Notes under the pieces: generated by a model
Seen by the model: only the letters and a program-made list of their open reading frames with translations
The model's database searches: none
What the model was told of the DNA's origin: nothing
From: Platynereis dumerilii
Lineage: Eukaryota; Annelida; Polychaeta; Phyllodocida; Nereididae
Length of the DNA stretch: 64,000 nucleotides
Reading direction: 5' to 3'
Assembly (NCBI GenBank): GCA_026936325.1
Contig: JAPTHN010000001.1
Coordinates: forward strand, 1,240,001-1,304,000
Position numbers and translations under genes: made by a program
Shown: piece after piece, positions 24,284-36,569 of the stretch
Numbering within the stretch: position 1 is the first letter of the stretch
Layout: each line of letters starts with the position of its first letter

Positions 24284-26774
24284 ATTGATCAGAAGATATG
24301 TCCTGCAATTTTTAAGAGCTTTTAGAAGCAGCAGCCTGTGAGTAAAAGTCTCTCACTATGAACAATATTGCTGGAAAAGAGTCCGCTAACTTGTCCGCAG
24401 CAACAAGCAGCATTCACACTTGAATTACAGGTGATTTAATTAGCACGCGATTCTGGTCATTCACACTTGATAGTGAGAAATCAATGCTAAACAGGGACTT
24501 ACTGCGTTTGATATATGAGATGTGTGACGTTCTTTTGCTTCTAAACCAATCAGATTAACAAATAAAGCTATGTATTTTGTGGCCAAGAATCTAAGAATCG
24601 TCTACTAATTTAGTCACCTGTAAATCATCATGAAGCAAAATTTAATGAAGACACTTTGGTGCTGGCAAGTTCTCTTTTCACAACATTTAGAATAAATCCT
24701 CCCTGAAAGTCACTGAATGTTTGCCAATTTCCAAAAAGTTGACGGAGGAAATCATGATGGCATTGCAAAAGCACACTAGTCCTGATGATTAAAGCTATGC
24801 TAAAAAAGTCACAAAGAAAAGACAGGCAAATACAATGACGGCATCAGGGAACCGTTTTCTGTTTCTTATGGAAGTGAAACTATAAACCTAGCTTATTAAC
24901 AGGTAGCTACTTGCTCAGAAGATATTTTTTACTGTTATAAACCAGCAACAAAATAATATCTCTGAATGTAGGTCAGTTGGCAAACCAGTCATTACTGGAG
25001 AAGGTAAAGATTACGCAAATAGGTCTTCTAGTGCTATATCTTTTATTCAACAGAGTCACGTTGTGTTTGCCTTATACTTGAGAAGTTACTTTTGGTTTGT
25101 GGTCAATAGTTGCTTACATCGATACAATTAGCTTCACAACAGGGAGCACTCTACAATTAGGGGCTGATTTTCTCTGAAGTCAAGCCAAATCCAGTCTTTA
25201 AAAGTAAAATTATTTTTCGGTACAAAACGGTCACAAAAAGCTCTTGCACTTTGCAACAGTAATCAGCAGAGTAAAAGCAGCTTTGACTTTTTGTTTTGCA
25301 GACAATTGAGGTAGCATAGTTTCTCCCTCTTGGTATTAAAATAGAAATGACGAACAAAATGAGTGCATCCGAACAGTTTTAGTGTCCATTTTTATAAAAT
25401 TGTAAAGAATGTGGGATAATCACTCAGAGTGGATGAAGGAATTTATGTGATTTAGGAATACTGATAATAATAATTTGTCAAAGGTTGAAATGCAACTTAA
25501 GTTAGGTTTATTTTGTAAAGCTATACAGTATACACCTGCACTAAAAGTTTTGTTGGCAAAGGCATTGTTAATTGTATTAAGGATGAGATGAAAAAAAAAA
25601 AACTTTTTTCTCGGGCACATGGCAATTTTATGCATAACAAATGCAAATATTTCCTCTGAGTCACCATCAAAGGACAAACATCATTTGTATGCAGAGCAGC
25701 TACCAAACCACTGAAGAAGCACACCATTATCTCCTTTCCCCCGACAGTCCCTGAAGCCAACGAACTGGACGTTTTCTCAACGCTAAGAGTTTTGTGAGAA
25801 GGCTCCTCACATAGCTAATTTGACTGGAGTTGTCTTTCGAGGAGTATTTGTTTATGGACGTCTCAACTGGTTCCTTTCAGTGTATGGACAACAGCTCATG
25901 ATGTGGATTCAATTAGAAGGTGGAGGTCAAACTGTGCACTCAGCCTTCAGCTTCCTTATCCAGGGTAATTTTTTTGCCAATGCCTAAAAAACTACAAATG
26001 GCTTTCCAAAAGTTCTGTTCAACTTGTCATTACGTTTGCTAGACTTTTGCAGACTGAATAAATGTCATTGCAAAGATTCTAATGAGATCTACATAATTGT
26101 TAGCATTTCTCAGACATTGTGACATTAAGAGCTATTTAGGGTTCTGTACGAAATAAGCCATGGCACAAGTCAATTTCTGAAAAGAGACTTTTAATCGACA
26201 AGTCTTTTTTGCAAAAGTATTAAATCGCCCAATGGAAATCTGTGTGAGATTGCTTGGAATGTTTTTGTATCCAGCCGGATAAGCAATAAATAATTTCTGG
26301 GGATGGATGTCTTACAAACAACTTTTCTAACTGTAGACACTGAAAATGAATACGCATTTCGTTCTAGGAAATGTATTCTATATAGGAAGAAGTGGCATTA
26401 AAAAACGTATGACTTCACTCCGCCTATTGAATAATATTTCCCAGAATAAAAAACATTCAGGCACCGTGTCTACAATTAGAAAACAGCAATGTGTGTCTCA
26501 AAGAATAGTCAGCAGCAGAACATGATCTTGCAATTTCCTTCTAATAATTCCCTCAACAACATATTGATTGCTGTTAAGTCTGCATGACAACGAAGGTTTC
26601 CATGGAAATTGCTTAAGTCATGCATATTTACACAAATCAGAGGCATCTTTTATTGTCTTAGGGAATCATGAAGGGATAAGACAACAAAACTATCTGAATG
26701 ACTTCAAAGAGCTTAAGCTACTTTCAAACTAATCCCAAACATAACTGCAGAACCAAGACTAAGACATAGCAATA

Positions 26775-28213
26775 TCATACAAGATGGCAATTCCAATAAT
26801 CTACATGTATTTAGCATAGATATTTATGGTTCTTCTCTAATTCTTCTGTTGGTTTATCTTTTTAATCGTTGAAGCATGCTATGTTTTGGTCACTCATTTG
26901 CAAGAACACATCTTGATTCGAAATGAATTATATATCTGTGCCAGTCTGGTGAAACTGAGAACTGCATGCTGCTGCCACCTGGCACAAAAGTTGATTTCCT
27001 ATGCTACAGCATTGCTGTCCCAAGAAATAGTTCCAATTTCATTGCACATTCACAAAATTTCTATTCAACATTGATGTATACCAGAGTCAGACTCGGCAAT
27101 CACATTCTCTAAAGAAGTAGACAAGGCCATCAGCACACTCAGAAACAGCCCCGGTGTCTTCCAGACAAAATGGTGTGTGTTCTTCTGGTCCAAAGTTGGT
27201 GGACGCTCGCAGGAGCTCGCTGAATAGCACACTAGTCACTAGGTGGCAACATAAGACAGCATATGTTCTGATCTGTGGCAATGCAAGAGCAGTCCACTTG
27301 TAGACAGATATCTGTGCATAAATCTAAGAACGTTCAGTCGTTCACCTCTAATGCAATAGAAAATTTTCAAATTATATTAATGTACATTAAGTAAGGGAAA
27401 CAAAACAGGAGAAAGCTATGAAGTTGAGCTATTTGAAAATGAAAAAAGAAAGTAATTATACTGTGAACGTACATACATGATATACAATAATTGAGCACGA
27501 ATGCTACTTACAGTATCGAAAAAAAATGGCACTGTACATTGTATGCCTCCACCTGTTTCAGCCAGATGTTTCAAAACACAAGTGATTCCTTCCAATTGCT
27601 ACCTTAATCAAATTGGTTGCTCAGACAAGCAGAGGCAGTCTGATTTCGCAAAGTGCTTCATTCCTAGTTTGGTTTGGTATCTCATTTTTATTAAAACTAT
27701 TATAAGCAATCAAAAAACTATCTGACAGTAAATTCATGAGGGAAAGTACAAATAACTCTGCCTGCTTTGTTTTCCAATTTCCAATTCTTCAGTCTACATG
27801 ATGTTCAGGAACTGTTTGGTACAAATGAAAATCTTTATGATCTTGCTACACTTTAGTCTTTTTATCAATTAAGTACAGATGTTGACATTGCATGAACGTC
27901 TTGTTTTTAACACTGATTGTTTGTAGACTAATCCTTACAAAAGATCAGTTTCAAAGCCACTGGGGTTCTGACATGTCAAAGGATGATGAAAGCGTTCATT
28001 CAGTAGTTCATATTACTAAGTGATGTGAAGTACATGATCTGTTTTTTGGATAAAGTAGGTAATGTAATGTAAGGGTCACGCAATACGTCAACTGAGGAAA
28101 TCATGATGTTGGCTTGCTATTGTGTGGCATTGCAACAGCTCTTTGTCCTGACGAAGAAAGTTATGCCAAAAAGTCACATATATAAAAGATAAGTAAATAC
28201 AATGACAGCATCA
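26775..28213. repeat. Near-identical duplicate tract, copy A
   Basis: From ATCATACAAGATGGCAATTCC to ATACAATGACAGCATCA this tract is almost identical to 31375-32457, apart from one block of about 374 bp and two 8-bp tandem additions in copy B. The flanking parts of the same duplication are visibly more diverged. Confidence 0.85.
26941..27314. other. 374-bp insert absent from copy B, between ATATCTGTG repeats
   Basis: Copy A reads ATATCTGTG, then 365 bp starting CCAGTCTGG, then ATATCTGTG again. Copy B has a single ATATCTGTG at the same point. Either an element inserted with a 9-bp duplication or copy B lost the block by recombination between the repeats. A 64-codon Cys-rich minus-strand frame (27087-27281, with ECADGLVYFFRECDC) lies inside; I do not recognise it. 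Confidence 0.6.
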
Positions 28214-31200
28214 GAGAGCTCCTTTCTGTTTCTTTGGAAGTGAAACTATAGACCTAGTTTACTAAGTAGCTACCTGCTAAGCAGATATTTTCTTATTGTT
28301 ACCAGAAACAAATTGGCATCTCTGAATGTAGGTCAGTTGGCAAACCAGTCATTACTGGAGAAGGTAAAGAGTACGCAAACAGGTCTTCCACAGCTGCATC
28401 TTTGATTCAACAGAGTCACATTGTGTTTGGCAAACTTCACAAGTTACTTTTGGTTTGTGGTCAAGAGTTACCGACCTAGATACAATTAGCTTCACACCAG
28501 GGAGCACTCTCCAATTAGGGACTGATTTCCCCTGAAGTCCAGCCAAATCCAGACTCTCTAAAAGTAAAAGTCTTTTTCAGTGGAAACCACACAAAAAGCT
28601 CTTGCACTTTTCAGCAGTAATCAGTAGAGTAAAAGCAGCATTGACTTTTTGTTTTGCAGAGAATTAAGGTGGCACAGTTTCTTCTTCTTGGTCTTGAAAT
28701 AGAACTGACAAAAAAATGGAGAAAACAAGTGAAAATAATTCCAAAATAGTGCATAATAAAAGAGAACGTTAACACCCATAGTCTAAATGGTTTTGAACAG
28801 TAGATATGCCAAGAACTTCCTTATTGACAAATATGTCACAGAATGCGACATAGAAAATTGTTTCATATGTTCCTAATTTTAGCAAGTTTGCACTCAATTA
28901 CTCAGTCATAAATCACTTTTTCCTTTCATTCTCCATACTCTCATTCCCTTCATCTCACACCTTCTCACACATCAGTTTTGGTTTCAATGCACAGCATACC
29001 AGGATATTGGCATGGCTCTCTCTGAGACATATAAGGGGCGGATCTTGACAATGACAGAAATCTGTCTTAAAGATCCCTCCCTCCCTTACACATTATTTCA
29101 TCTGTGCTGTGGGAAAAGCAAGTAAAAATTCTAAGTCTAAAGTCTTTTTAAAATGTCCATTTAAAATTGTAAATAATGTGGGGTAAACACAGAGAGTGGA
29201 TGCAAGAATTACATGTAATGTAACTTTCAAATACAGATCATAATCATTTTTCATAGGTTGAAATGCAAATAAAATTATGTTTATGCTGTTAAGCTGCACC
29301 TGCACTAAAACTTTTGTTGACAAAGGCATTGTTAATTGTATGAGACATAACAAATGTATTTCTCAAGCATATGCCAAGTTTATGCATCACAAATGCTAAT
29401 ATTTCCTCAAAGTCACCATCAACTGGCAAACATCATTTGTATGCAGAGCAGCTGCCAAACCACTGAAGAAGCACACCATTATCCCCTTCCCTGTTGACAG
29501 TACCTGAAGCCAGCGAACTGGACGTTTTCTCAATGCTAAGAGTTTTGCGAGAGGGCTTATTTGACTGGAGTTGTCCTATGAGTCATTTTTGTTTATGGAC
29601 GTCTCAACTAGTTCCTTTCAGTGTGCGGACAAGTGCTCATGACGGCATGCAATTTACTTCATACGAAAGAACACTATACAACAATCAGGAATATGGACTT
29701 CTTCTATTTAAAGTGAGGACCAATACACCTTCTAAAAGTGTCCCTTTACCCCCTTAGTTGGAAAAATGGCCACAAGAGTGTTTCATTCAGGAAATTGCCC
29801 AATGCATTGACACTTGGCACTTGAGTCGGAGGCCATAAAGCCTAAAGGTGACTTAAGCATCATCTTGAAAAAAAAATTCTGTTAAAAATGACCAAGCTCA
29901 AAAATTTTGAAAGGCTCCTTCAATTGGCAAAAAATTCAGTCAACCTGCATGCATGTAGGAATAGATGGCTTTGAGCTCAGTCGAAGTACCAAATAGCAGC
30001 ATGGACAGCGTGCACCTTTAAAGTAGTGAAATGGTCAGAAAACATATCCATCCTGCAATTTAAGAGCATTTTAAAGTGATTTAGCTGGTGAAGCCTGAGG
30101 ATAAAAGTCTTTTGCTATTCACAATTTGCTGGAAAAGTCCACCAACTTGTCCTTAGCATCAGACAGCATTCACTTGGAAAGGTAATTTTGAAGAACTCTG
30201 AAACTGACAAATTCTCTCTGAAAATTACAGGATGTTTGCTTATTCACAAATTCGGTAGCTTTTGTGACACAAATGCTCAGTATTCAAATCCACATGAAAG
30301 CAACATAATGAAGGCCTACTGCAGGAGTTGAAGGTCAAATGCGAGTCAGGGACACAGTGGACTCATTGACCTTTCCCCCCGCTAACTTGTTTGTATAAAT
30401 GCCTAAAACTACTGCAGCCAAATAAAAGTCATTCCCAAAATGAAGGTGCATTCATTATCCACTTCCACAGAATCTGAAGGGATTCGCATATTCAATAGTA
30501 TTTTTCAGATGTTGTGAAAGATGATTTCATAATTGTAGACACTAAGAGCGAATGTGAATTTTCTTTTAGGACATGTACTCTATAGGAAAAAGTGCAAAAA
30601 AATACTTTCCAAAAGTTCTGAACAACTTGTCTTGACGTTTACTAGACTTCAGAATCTGCAAACTGAATAAAGGTCATTGCAAAAAATTCTGATGAGATCT
30701 ACATAATTGATAGCATTTCTCAAACATTGTGACATTAAGAGCTATTTATGGTTATGTGCGAAATAAGCCATGACACAAGGCGATTTCTGAAAAGGACTTA
30801 TAACTGAGAAGCGTTTTTGCAAAATCATTGCATCGCTCAATGGAAATCTGCGTGAAATGGTTTAGAGTGTTTATGTTTGCAAGCAGATAAGGAATAAATC
30901 ATTTTTTGGGATGGATATCTTAAAGACAATTTCATAACTGTAGGCACTGGGCCTGAATGTGAACTTTTTTCTAGGACATGTATTCCATAGGGAAAAGTGG
31001 AATAAAAAAACTCTGAATAATTGAATATAAATTCCTACAAAAAGATAACATTCAGGCACAGTGTCTTCAATTATGAAACAGTAATGTCTGTCTCAAAAAA
31101 CAGTCAGTGGCAGAATATTATCTTGCAATTTCCTTCTAATAATTCCCTCAACAACATTGATTGCTGTTAAGTCTGCATGACAACGAAGGGGTTTCCTTGG

Positions 31201-31374
31201 AAATTGCCTAAGTCGTGCATATTTACATAAATCAGAGGCATCTTTTATTGTCTAAGGGAATCATGGAAGGATAAGACAACAAAACTATCTGAATGACTTT
31301 AAACAGCTTTAAAGCTTCTTTTAAACTAATCCCTCACAAAACTGCAGAACCAATTAAGACTAAGGCATAACACT

Positions 31375-32457
31375 ATCATACAAGATGGCAATTCCAATAA
31401 TCTACATGTATTTAGCATAGATATTTATGGTTCTTCTCTAATTCTTCTGTTGGTTTATCTTTTTAATCGTCGAAGCATGCTTTGTTTTGGTCACTCATTT
31501 GCAAGAACACATCTTGATTCGAAATGAATTATATATCTGTGCATAAATCTAAGAACGTTCAACTTCTAATGCAATAGAAAATTTTCAAATTATATTAATG
31601 TACATTAAGTAAGGGAAACAAAACAGGAGAAAGCTATGAAGTTGCAGCTATTTGAAAATGAAAAAAGCAAGTAATTATACTGTGAACGTACATACATGAT
31701 ATACAATAATTGAGCACGAATGCTACTTACAGCATCGAAAAAAAATTGGCACTGTACATTGTATGCCTCCACCTGTTTCAGCCAGATGTTTCAAAACACA
31801 ATGATTCCTTCCAATTGCTACCTTAATCGGATTGGTTGCTCAGAAGCTCTCAGACAAGCAGAGGCAGTCTGATTTCGCAAAGTGCTTCGTTCCCAGTTTG
31901 GTTTTGTATCTCATTTTTAATTTTTATTAAAACTATTATAAGCAATCAAAAAACTATCTGACAGTAAATTCATGAGGGAAAGTACAAATAACTCTGCCTG
32001 CTTTGTTTTCCAATTTCCAATTCTTCAGTCTACATGATGTTCAGGAACTGTTTGGTACAAATGAAAATCTTAATGATCTTGCTACACTTTAGTCTTTTTA
32101 TCAATTAAGTACAGATGTTGACATTGCATGAACGTCTTGTTTTTAACACTGATTGTTTGTAGACTAATCCTTACAAAAGATCAGTTTCAAAGCCACTGGG
32201 GTTCTGACAGACTGACATGTCAAAGGATGATGAAAGCGTTCATTCAGTAGTTCATATTACTAAGTGATGTGAAGTACATGATCTGTTTTTTGGATAAAGT
32301 AGGTAATGTAATGTAAGGGTCACGCAATGCATCAACTGAGGAAATCATGATGTTGGCTTGCTGTTGTGTGGCATTGCAACAGCTCTTTGTCCTGACGAAG
32401 AAAGTTATGCCAAAAAGTCACATATATAAAAGATAAGTAAATACAATGACAGCATCA
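31375..32457. repeat. Near-identical duplicate tract, copy B
   Basis: Partner of 26775-28213. It carries small tandem gains such as a repeated AGCTCTCAGA-type octamer near 31.85 kb and a second GACAGACT near 32.21 kb. The two tracts end together at AGCATCA and then diverge completely. Confidence 0.85.
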
Positions 32458-34401
32458 TTCTTCTTGCTTTTATAATAGAAATGACAAAGAAAATGGAGAA
32501 AGCCAGAGAAAATAATTCCCAAATAGTGCATCAGGACAGTTTAAGTGTCCATATAAAATTGCAAAGAATGTTGGATAAACCCTCAGATTGGATGCAAGAA
32601 TTACATGTAATTCATTGGTTGAAATGGGAGAAAAGCTACGTTTATGCTGTAAATCTGCACCAGCACTAAAAGTTTTGTTGACAAAGGCATTGTTATTTTT
32701 ATTATGGATGAGACGTAGCAAATGTATTTCTTAAGTATATGCCAACTTTATGCATCACAAATGCATATATTTCCTCTAAGTCACCATCAACTGACAAACA
32801 TCATTTATATGCAGAGCAGCTGCCAAACCACCAAAGAAGCACACCATTATCTCCTTGTCTACTGACAGTCCCTGAAGCCAAGGAATTGGATGTTTTCCCA
32901 ACGCCAATACCAGTTTTGTGAGAAGGCTCCTCGCATCACTAATTCGACTGGAGTTGTCCTACCAGTCTTTTTTTTAAGGACGTCTCAATAGTTCCTTTCC
33001 GTGTGTGGACAACAACTCATGACGTGGATTCAATTAGCTTCATACGAAAGAACACCATACAACAATCTGGAATGTGGACTTCTTCTAAAGTGAGGACCAA
33101 TCCGCTTTCCAAAACTGTCCCTTTACTCCCACAGTTGGCAAAATGGCCACAAAAGTGTTTTATTTAGGCAATGGGGCTATACACGTACATTGGCAATCGG
33201 CACTTGAGTCGGAGGCCATAAAGCCTAAAGATGACTTAAGCATCATCTTGAAAAAAAAAACATTTTTAAATGACCAAGCCTGAAAATTTTGAAATGCTCA
33301 AGCTTCTATTGGCAAAAAGTCAGTCAACCTGTAGCAATATAGATAGCTTTCATCTCCATCGAAGTATCAAATAGCAGCATAGACAACAAGTTCCTTTAAA
33401 GTAGCGAAATGTTCAGAATGCATGTCCATTTTTGTCCATCCTGCAATTTAAGAGCATTTTAAAGTGATTTAGCTGGTAAAGGCCGAGGGTAAAAGTCTCT
33501 TGCCGAAAAGAGCCCACCAACTTGTCCGAAGCAACAAGCATCATTCACTTGAATCAAAGTATCAAAAGCTGATTTGGAAGAACTCCGGCGCAGAAAAAAA
33601 TTTCACTTTTCACAACATTTAGAATAGGTCGTCCGTGAAAGTTATAGGATGTTTGCTGATTCACAAATTCTATAGCTTTGGCGACACAAATGCTCGGTAT
33701 TCAAATTTGTATTTCAAATCCACATGAAAGCATAATGTAGGCCTACTGTGGGAGTTGGAGGTGAAATTGTGAGTCAGGGACTCAGTGCACTAATTGACCT
33801 TTTCCACAGTCACTTGCTTGTCAATGCCTAAAATGACTGGCGCCAAATAAAAGTCATTCCAAAAATGCACACAGATGCATTCATTATCCACCACAGAATC
33901 TGAAGGATCTGCATAGTTATATAATTATGATCAATAATTTTTTCACACGTTGTAACAACTACAAACCACACATACATAAATGTAGGTTTTATCCTGTCTG
34001 TGCAAGCAACTCGAACTCAGTGGCGTATCAGGCCCAAAATTAACATGGAACAGATTAGATAGGAAGTGCCGCAGAACGCCACCTATTTGCCCCATGTTAT
34101 GGCCTGCTCAAACTTGTCAAGTTCAAAACCGAAAATTTTGCAGAAGTGCCCAATTGCAAATTTTTCATACATATTTTTAACTGAGAAGCGTTAAATAAAA
34201 TTTTGCTATTAGATTTTTACTTCGAAATTTGAGATTTGCAAAAAATAGGAGCAACCATCTAATCATCAGGGTTGGAGTTTTCTTCAGCAGGAAATTATGT
34301 TTTCCACAGAAACAGCCCCAGAAATGATCAGACAATCAACTCAAGTTTAAACTGATGGATTGCATAGTGGGTGGGTACGTCAGTTCCAAGAATGAAGCAT
34401 G

Positions 34402-34598
34402 CAGTGGCGTCCCTATGGGGGGCACGAGGGGGCACAGGCCCCCCCATATTGGACCTGTGCCCCCCCAGGTGCCCCCCCCATATGAACTTTCCAACTCTGG
34501 CTATAATATGCAATTAGTATAGTATAGTGGGTGCCCCCCCAGAGAATCGCGTGCCCCCCAGGTGCCCCCCCATTCGAGACCCCCCAGTTACGCCACTG
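34402..34598. mobile_element. hAT-type MITE with 8-bp target duplication
   Basis: The ends CAGTGGCGT and ACGCCACTG are inverted, and GAAGCATG flanks both sides (34394-34401 and 34599-34606). An 8-bp duplication with CAGTGGCGTA-like ends fits the hAT superfamily. The interior is C/G homopolymer-rich with no coding capacity. Confidence 0.85.
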
Positions 34599-34619
34599 GA
34601 AGCATGGCATGTAATTGAT

Positions 34620-34911
34620 TAAGAAAGAATATTTGCATTTTCTGCTCGCCAGTGTTGTCAGGTCAATGAGGTCATGAATATTTCATCAGTCTTGACACAT
34701 GCAGCTGCAAAAAGTTATCAAAAAGCTCAATAGATCAAGAAATTGTTCATATAATATTTATCCTAAATTGGCTGATACGAAATTATCCTTAATTGTTATT
34801 AATTTATAGGTCCCTGATAATTGATTATTGTTGGAGATGCCTTGGAGTGTCTTTGTTTCCAGGCGGTCAGGGAATAAATAATTTCTGGTGGGTGGATATA
34901 TCTTAATATGC
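34620..34911. repeat. Segmental repeat module f
   Basis: TCCTTAATTG, GATAATTGATTATTG and GGAATAAATAATTTCTGGTGGG match module f at 7.3, 14.7, 22.5 and 49.7 kb. The module is split by the MITE at 34.9-35.8 kb and continues to about 35.95 kb. Confidence 0.7.
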
Positions 34912-34915
34912 AAAT

Positions 34916-35836
34916 AGGGGAAAGTAGGGTATTATGGGCAGTAGTTTAATATGAGCACCCTTTGCCATATGAAAACTAATGCTGGTAGGTGCTGACCTCT
35001 GTTGGAATTCGTAAGTCTTTTGAACCTGATCAACTTCTCAGCAGACAGTATCTTGATTGCTGCCATGATATTCAAGGTATTGTCACTGGAACATTTGGGT
35101 GTAATTTCTTTCGTCGTTTTTGCTTCGGGAAATTGCATCTAGTATGTTGTTGACTGTAGAAGATGCCTCGAAGTGATGTAAATTTGGTTAGAGATACTCT
35201 TCCCTTGACTATGAAGTGTGGAAAGTGGCTGCCCATAATATCAGATATTTGTGATGCACCGAAATACAGCATGATGTGTCGTAGGTTAATATGAGCACAT
35301 TGTTTGTCTGATTTTATGGGCATATGGTTGCTCCTGTATTTATTATGCAAAATGTTTGTCTGCTAATATGGGCATGTCCAGCAGGAGTGCTCACTGCTCA
35401 TATTATCCTACCGAATACTTAGTTTTCAACTTCTTGTACCGACCCTCTTGTTGAGCACGGCCTGCAGTGCCTAATATGTAGATAATGGTATCCCACAAAA
35501 TTTGAAAAATTCTAAAGATGTTTTTATGGACTCCTTGTGTGCTATTGTCTACTACAATATAACCTGTCATCTTCAAGAATAGCAGTTATCCGAGTGCTCA
35601 TATTATACCACTTAGGTGCCCATAAAATGCCCCATCAGTTTAATATGGGCAATTTTTATTTTTTTTTCATTGTGATATTACTCAATAACAAATTGACCAA
35701 ATGTCCTAAAATTACCTTCACATTTTAGCCATATTCCAACTCTGTCTCACAAAGCTGGAATACTGTACTTTTCACATTTATGCTGATGGCTAGAGCCACG
35801 AGACAAAAGTATGCTCATATTACCCAACTCTCCCCT
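34916..35836. mobile_element. 921-bp MITE with iterated TAATATGRGCA motif
   Basis: The ends AGGGGAAAGTAGGGTATTAT and ATTACCCAACTCTCCCCT are inverted over about 25 bp, and AAAT flanks both sides as a 4-bp duplication. At least eight copies of TAATATGAGCA/TAATATGGGCA or its complement are spread through both halves. No transposase frame is present. The superfamily is not assigned. Confidence 0.75.
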
Positions 35837-36039
35837 AAATGTAATTTTGTAAAGAAATAAACATTTAAGACTCTTTATGCTCAAAAGAAGTAACTACATC
35901 TGGAATTTCTATTCCTCATAAATAATGAAATTCTTGTTGTAAATATTAAGAGTTGACCCTTAGAAGCTTATGTCTATATGTGTGCCCATAGTCCTCATAG
36001 AAATGAATGATGTATCATGTAAACAGAATAGTTTATAGA

Positions 36040-36110
36040 CGGGACAATTAGGCCGCAGGCCGCCGAGCCGAAGGCGAGGTGTACCGTCCCTTACAGCAAG
36101 CTGTGTGTGA
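36040..36110. other. GC-rich GCCGCAGGCCGCC segment
   Basis: A short CpG-rich segment, with GACGGGAC on the left and GTCCC on the right giving a weak inverted pair. It may be a small repeat; nothing more can be supported. Confidence 0.3.
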
Positions 36111-36339
36111 AGTGATCCAGACCAGATGATCGAGGAAAAAAAATTGATTCAGACATCCCATAATATGATCCTGACTACTTTTTCTCGTCACGGACGTGCG
36201 TGACTTCGTCATCAGCTTGTTTTTATTCATAAAAAATGTTTGCCATTATAAACAATAGGCCTAATGATGAATCCTGGTTCGTCAAAGCATCGTCCATAAG
36301 ATCAGGGGCTTTTTTCGCGGATTTTTGTCAATCTCTCGA

Positions 36340-36567
36340 GGTTTGTTTACACTCACAATTACGCCACATCATTGTTACTATGCGTGACGTCATCGTTGTT
36401 TGCGCCGCGTGACGTCATCAGTATCATGCCACGTGGCGCAGCTTGGCAGCGAGCTCCCAGCTCAGTTTGCAGTGGACATGGTGGATGCAATTTAGCTCAA
36501 TTTATACTCGACAGAAACGGCTGAGAAACGTGGAATACACCCGAACAATCGGCTATACAAGTAGGTA
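36340..36567 (+). promoter_or_regulatory. CpG-rich CRE/E-box promoter-like block with candidate first exon
   Basis: Two full cAMP response elements TGACGTCA (36385-36392 and 36410-36417) and an E-box CACGTG (36430-36435) lie in a local CpG-rich island. About 130 bp downstream, CTATACAAGTAG is followed by GTAAACTG, a plausible splice donor. This is what a promoter and untranslated first exon would look like, with the exon at 38.58 kb as a possible next exon. No transcript evidence is available here. Confidence 0.4.
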
Positions 36568-36569
36568 AA

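Larger units (their letters stand above)
22300..24720. repeat. Block 3 of the segmental repeat array
   Basis: Modules f (about 22.48 kb), h (about 23.06 kb), g (23.27-23.64 kb) and d (about 24.22 kb) follow one another, in the same orientation as elsewhere. A foldback MITE copy interrupts it at about 22.8-22.96 kb. Confidence 0.7.
24720..34390. repeat. Block 4: tandem part of the segmental repeat array
   Basis: Here the unit is clearly tandem. Module M1 is at about 25.10 and 28.46 kb. Module b is at 25.68, 29.43 and 32.80 kb (spacing about 3.75 and 3.37 kb). Module c is at 29.80 and 33.19 kb, d at 29.95 and 33.33 kb, e at 26.12 and 30.73 kb, and h at 26.62 and 31.22 kb. A block with ATCTCTGAATGTAGGTCAG precedes both M1 copies. 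No protein-coding gene is supported. Copies differ by many substitutions except in one recent tract. Confidence 0.8.

Noticed and set aside
34328-34610. Gly/Pro-rich reading frames of 61-65 codons
   Set aside because: They translate the C/G homopolymers of a non-coding hAT MITE.
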